NCBI GenBank assembly: GCA_946644025.1
Contig: CAMPCG010000166.1
Location: 1 to 6,590 of the forward strand
DNA length: 6,590 nt
Source of the DNA: an uncultured Prevotellaceae bacterium
Lineage (GTDB): Bacteria > Bacteroidota > Bacteroidia > Bacteroidales > Bacteroidaceae
Direction of reading: 5' to 3'
A model generated the notes under the pieces. It was not told where the DNA came from. It was given only the letters and a program-made list of their open reading frames with translations, and did not search any database. Position 1 is the first letter of the stretch; every line of letters begins with the position of its first letter. A program made the position numbers and the translations under genes. This document shows positions 4,904-6,590 of this stretch, one piece after another.

Positions 4904-5446
4904 ATGGAAGATTTCAAGACGCTGGTGCAGCTGCGACGCTCACACCGCAAGTTTACCGACCAGGAGATTGACGCCGACGACGTGAGGCTCATTCTCCGCG
5001 CAGCACTCATGGCCCCCACGTCGAAAGGCCAGCGGGCATGGCAGTTCGTGGTGGTCGACGACAAGACGGACCTGGAGAAACTGGCCGACGCGAAGGACAT
5101 GGGCGGACAGTTCATCAAAGGGGCTCCGCTGGCCGTCGTCGTGCTCGGCGACCCGCTGCAAAACGACTGCTGGGTGGAGGACGGCTCCATCGCCGCCATC
5201 TCCATGCAGTACCAGGCCGAAGACCTGGGACTGGGCTCCTGCTGGGTGCAGATGAGGGGACGCGGACTGAGCGACGGCACCACCGCCGACACGGTCATTC
5301 GCGGCATCCTCGACATTCCCGAGAACCTGTCCGTGCTCTGCATCATCGCCATCGGCCACAAAGCCGACGACCGCAAGCCGCAGAACGAAGACAAGCTGAA
5401 GTGGGAAAACGTGCACGTAGGGAAATTTCAGCAAGGCCTCGAATAA
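4904..5446 (+). CDS. Nitroreductase family protein (FMN-dependent)
   Basis: A 180-residue cytoplasmic flavoprotein of the short nitroreductase group, which uses FMN and NAD(P)H to reduce nitro compounds, quinones or related acceptors; the physiological substrate is unknown. The N-terminal RRSHRKF (11-17) is the phosphate-binding FMN motif. MAPTSKGQRAWQFVVV (36-51) forms the second flavin segment. The middle, including GDPLQNDCWVEDGSIAAISMQYQAEDLGLGSCWV (82-115), contains the dimer helix and the GLGSCW flavin-contact strand. IAIGHKADDRKP (149-159) closes the family pattern. The length is at the low end of the family, so the extra helical excursion of the larger NfsB-like enzymes is probably missing. 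ATG 4904 places RRS at the usual distance from the N-terminus and follows a -7 box. A 188-bp repeat-filled spacer separates it from the next gene. Confidence 0.93.
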   Translation: MEDFKTLVQLRRSHRKFTDQEIDADDVRLILRAALMAPTSKGQRAWQFVVVDDKTDLEKLADAKDMGGQFIKGAPLAVVVLGDPLQNDCWVEDGSIAAISMQYQAEDLGLGSCWVQMRGRGLSDGTTADTVIRGILDIPENLSVLCIIAIGHKADDRKPQNEDKLKWENVHVGKFQQGLE

Positions 5447-5451
5447 ACGCG

Positions 5452-5512
5452 ATCCGCCGCTAAATTTAATCCGCCGCCAAAACAAATCCGCCGCTAAACC
5501 GAATCCCCCGCG
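5452..5512. repeat. 17-bp tandem repeat (ATCCGCCGCTAAA...)
   Basis: Copies start at 5452, 5469 and 5486, exactly 17 bp apart: ATCCGCCGCTAAATTTA, ATCCGCCGCCAAAACAA and ATCCGCCGCTAAACCGA. A fourth, degenerate one begins ATCCCCCGCG at 5503. The ATCCGCCGC head is conserved and the A-rich tail varies. The array begins 5 bp after the nitroreductase stop and runs directly into the 8-bp array. Confidence 0.85.
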
Positions 5513-5613
5513 TGTCGTAATATCGAAATATCGTTTTATCGTTATATCGAGATGTCGTCATCTCGAAATATCGAAATATCGAAATATCGATATACCGATA
5601 TAACGATATATCG
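5513..5613. repeat. 8-bp phased TATCGNNN tandem array with internal hairpin
   Basis: Twelve consecutive 8-bp units plus five bases, with consensus TATCGAAA. All units keep CG at positions 4-5 while the last three bases vary (AAA, TTT, TTA, AGA, TCA, ATA). No unit slips out of phase. Around the middle, CGAGATG (5548-5554) and CATCTCG (5559-5565) form a perfect 7-bp stem with a TCGT loop; the pairing continues imperfectly outward, so the whole array is quasi-palindromic. It ends in a run of seven C (5614-5620), 14 bp before the next start codon. Function unknown. Confidence 0.88.
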
Positions 5614-5634
5614 CCCCCCCATTCATCTTTACCC

Positions 5635-6423
5635 ATGAAGCTATCATTTATTGGCGCTGGCCGCCTGGCCACCCAGCTGGCACAGGCGCTACACGATAAC
5701 GGCCATACCATCACCATCGTCTACAGCCGCACGATGGGTGCTGCCCAGGCGCTGGCCGCGAAGGTGGGCGCCGTGGCTACCGACGACATCGCCGTTGTCG
5801 GAGCGCATCTTAAATCATCGGGGGCCGAGGCCGCCCTCATGGCTGTGAAGGACGACGTCCTGCCCTCACTGGCCGCACGGCTGGCCGAGGCGGGAGGAAC
5901 GTCCTGCCCCGTGTTCCACACCGCCGGTTCTGTGTCCATCGACGCCCTGGCAGACCTGCCACACCACGGCGTCATCTACCCCATGCAGACCTTCTCCAAG
6001 GAGCGGCGGGTGGACTTCGCCGACGTCCCCGTCTTCATCGAGGCGTCCGACGACATGACCCTTGCCCTGGCCCTCGCCCTGGCGCGGTCGGTGAGCCGCC
6101 ACGTCAGCGTCATGGACAGCGAGCGACGGCGTCAGCTCCACCTGGCCGCCGTCTTTGCCTGCAACTTCGCCAACCACTGCTACACGCTGGCCGCCGACAT
6201 CCTGGAGCGGGCCGGACTGGACTTCAGCGTCATGCTGCCGCTCGTCCGGGAGACCACGGAAAAGCTTTCCGCCATGCACCCCAGGGAGGCACAGACGGGC
6301 CCCGCCGTGCGCTACGACCAGACGGTCATCGGCCGACAGAGCGCGATGCTTGCCGACATGGAGCTGACCCGGAAAATCTACGAACTGATGAGCGAAAGCA
6401 TCCACCGGCACAGCCATAAATAG
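5635..6423 (+). CDS. Rossmann-like DUF2520 protein (ProC/NADP oxidoreductase fold)
   Basis: A 262-residue cytoplasmic protein. The N-terminus, MKLSFIGAGRLATQLAQAL, is a nucleotide-binding Rossmann motif (GAGRLA, 7-12) as in F420/NADP oxidoreductases and pyrroline-5-carboxylate reductase. VAVKDD-like and FHTAGS (94-99) segments and YPMQTFSK (115-122) follow. The C-terminal DUF2520 helical part shows HLAAVFACNFANHCY (169-183), VRETTEKL (204-211) and PREAQTGPAVRYD (216-228), the most typical signature. The reaction is not established; a dehydrogenase acting on a small acid is plausible. In Bacteroidales this gene commonly sits before a KdsC-type phosphatase, as here: the next start is 12 bp after its stop, so they are probably co-transcribed. 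ATG 5635 is well supported because the Rossmann motif begins immediately after it. No clear TAnnTTTG box is seen in the spacer. Confidence 0.9.
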   Translation: MKLSFIGAGRLATQLAQALHDNGHTITIVYSRTMGAAQALAAKVGAVATDDIAVVGAHLKSSGAEAALMAVKDDVLPSLAARLAEAGGTSCPVFHTAGSVSIDALADLPHHGVIYPMQTFSKERRVDFADVPVFIEASDDMTLALALALARSVSRHVSVMDSERRRQLHLAAVFACNFANHCYTLAADILERAGLDFSVMLPLVRETTEKLSAMHPREAQTGPAVRYDQTVIGRQSAMLADMELTRKIYELMSESIHRHSHK

Positions 6424-6435
6424 ACCATCTCGCCA

Positions 6436-6590
6436 ATGATTGATTACGACCTCAGAAAGATAAGAGCCATCGTCTTCGACGTGGACGGTGTGCTCAGCCG
6501 ACAGACCATCACGCTGTCGCCCGACGGTATGCCCCTGCGCACGGTGAACATCAAGGACGGTTATGCCATTCAGCTGGCCATGAAGCTGGG
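6436..6590 (+). CDS. kdsC: KdsC-type HAD phosphatase (3-deoxy-D-manno-octulosonate 8-phosphate phosphatase), 3'-truncated by window edge
   Basis: Fifty-one complete codons from ATG 6436 run off the window. The product begins [21 protein letters not shown]; Asp15 and Asp17 are the nucleophile and acid/base of HAD motif I. The following [27 protein letters not shown] matches the short beta-hairpin and the (N/R)xxDGYAI helix typical of KdsC, the small cap-less tetrameric HAD subclass. KdsC removes phosphate from Kdo-8-phosphate in the cytoplasm, giving Kdo for the inner core of lipopolysaccharide. Without motifs II-IV the exact substrate cannot be confirmed; a related acylneuraminate- or phosphonate-type HAD is possible but less likely. 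It lies 12 bp after the DUF2520 gene, probably in the same operon. Confidence 0.88.
   Translation, partial: MIDYDLRKIRAIVFDVDGVLSRQTITLSPDGMPLRTVNIKDGYAIQLAMKL

Noticed and set aside
5466..5717. Small - strand frame encoding an Ile-Tyr-Arg repeat peptide across the 8-bp array
   Set aside because: The periodic peptide simply reflects the 8-bp DNA repeat; its start lies inside the DUF2520 gene and no promoter or signal is seen.

Overview
The window looks like chromosomal DNA from a GC-rich member of the Bacteroidales, most likely Prevotella or a close relative. Three things point there. Two start regions carry the Bacteroidetes -7 promoter box TAnnTTTG, one of them with a TTTG -33 box 19 bp upstream. 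Starts lack Shine-Dalgarno motifs and have A/T-rich leaders. The gene families (BACON-domain lipoprotein, glycine-zipper lipoprotein, DUF2520 Rossmann protein followed by a KdsC-type phosphatase) are typical of that order. The genus is an inference from style, not a database match.

Layout. The left part (1-2720) reads rightward: the 3' part of a sigma-70-family factor that has lost most of domain 3 and the usual region 2.4 aromatic residues; thiL (thiamine-monophosphate kinase); a small BACON-like lipoprotein; and a short secreted RlpA-like double-psi beta-barrel protein. A repeat-built hairpin (about 2737-2862) separates this block from two leftward genes: a glycine-zipper lipoprotein with a Tyr-Asp repeat linker, and upstream of it a FemAB/GNAT-like acyltransferase. 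A terminator-like hairpin lies directly against a near-consensus promoter between those two. The right part (4904-6590) again reads rightward: a small nitroreductase, divergent from the GNAT-like gene, then a DUF2520/ProC-like Rossmann protein, then the 5' end of a KdsC-type HAD phosphatase 12 bp downstream, probably in one operon.

The genes do not form one obvious pathway. ThiL makes thiamine pyrophosphate. The KdsC-like enzyme would act in Kdo/LPS synthesis. The two lipoproteins and the RlpA-like protein are envelope-directed. No phage, IS, CRISPR, tRNA or rRNA feature was seen.

The most unusual property lies between the genes. Most spacers carry their own short-period tandem repeat: 9-bp ACGGATT units before thiL, a 16-bp A-rich unit before the RlpA-like gene, an inverted 9-bp array at the convergent junction, GTTAAGAG copies in the divergent promoter region, and a 17-bp array running directly into a strictly phased 8-bp TATCGNNN array before the DUF2520 gene. 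No complete new defence or biosynthetic system can be supported from this window. The best candidates for follow-up are the divergent sigma factor and the spacer repeats.
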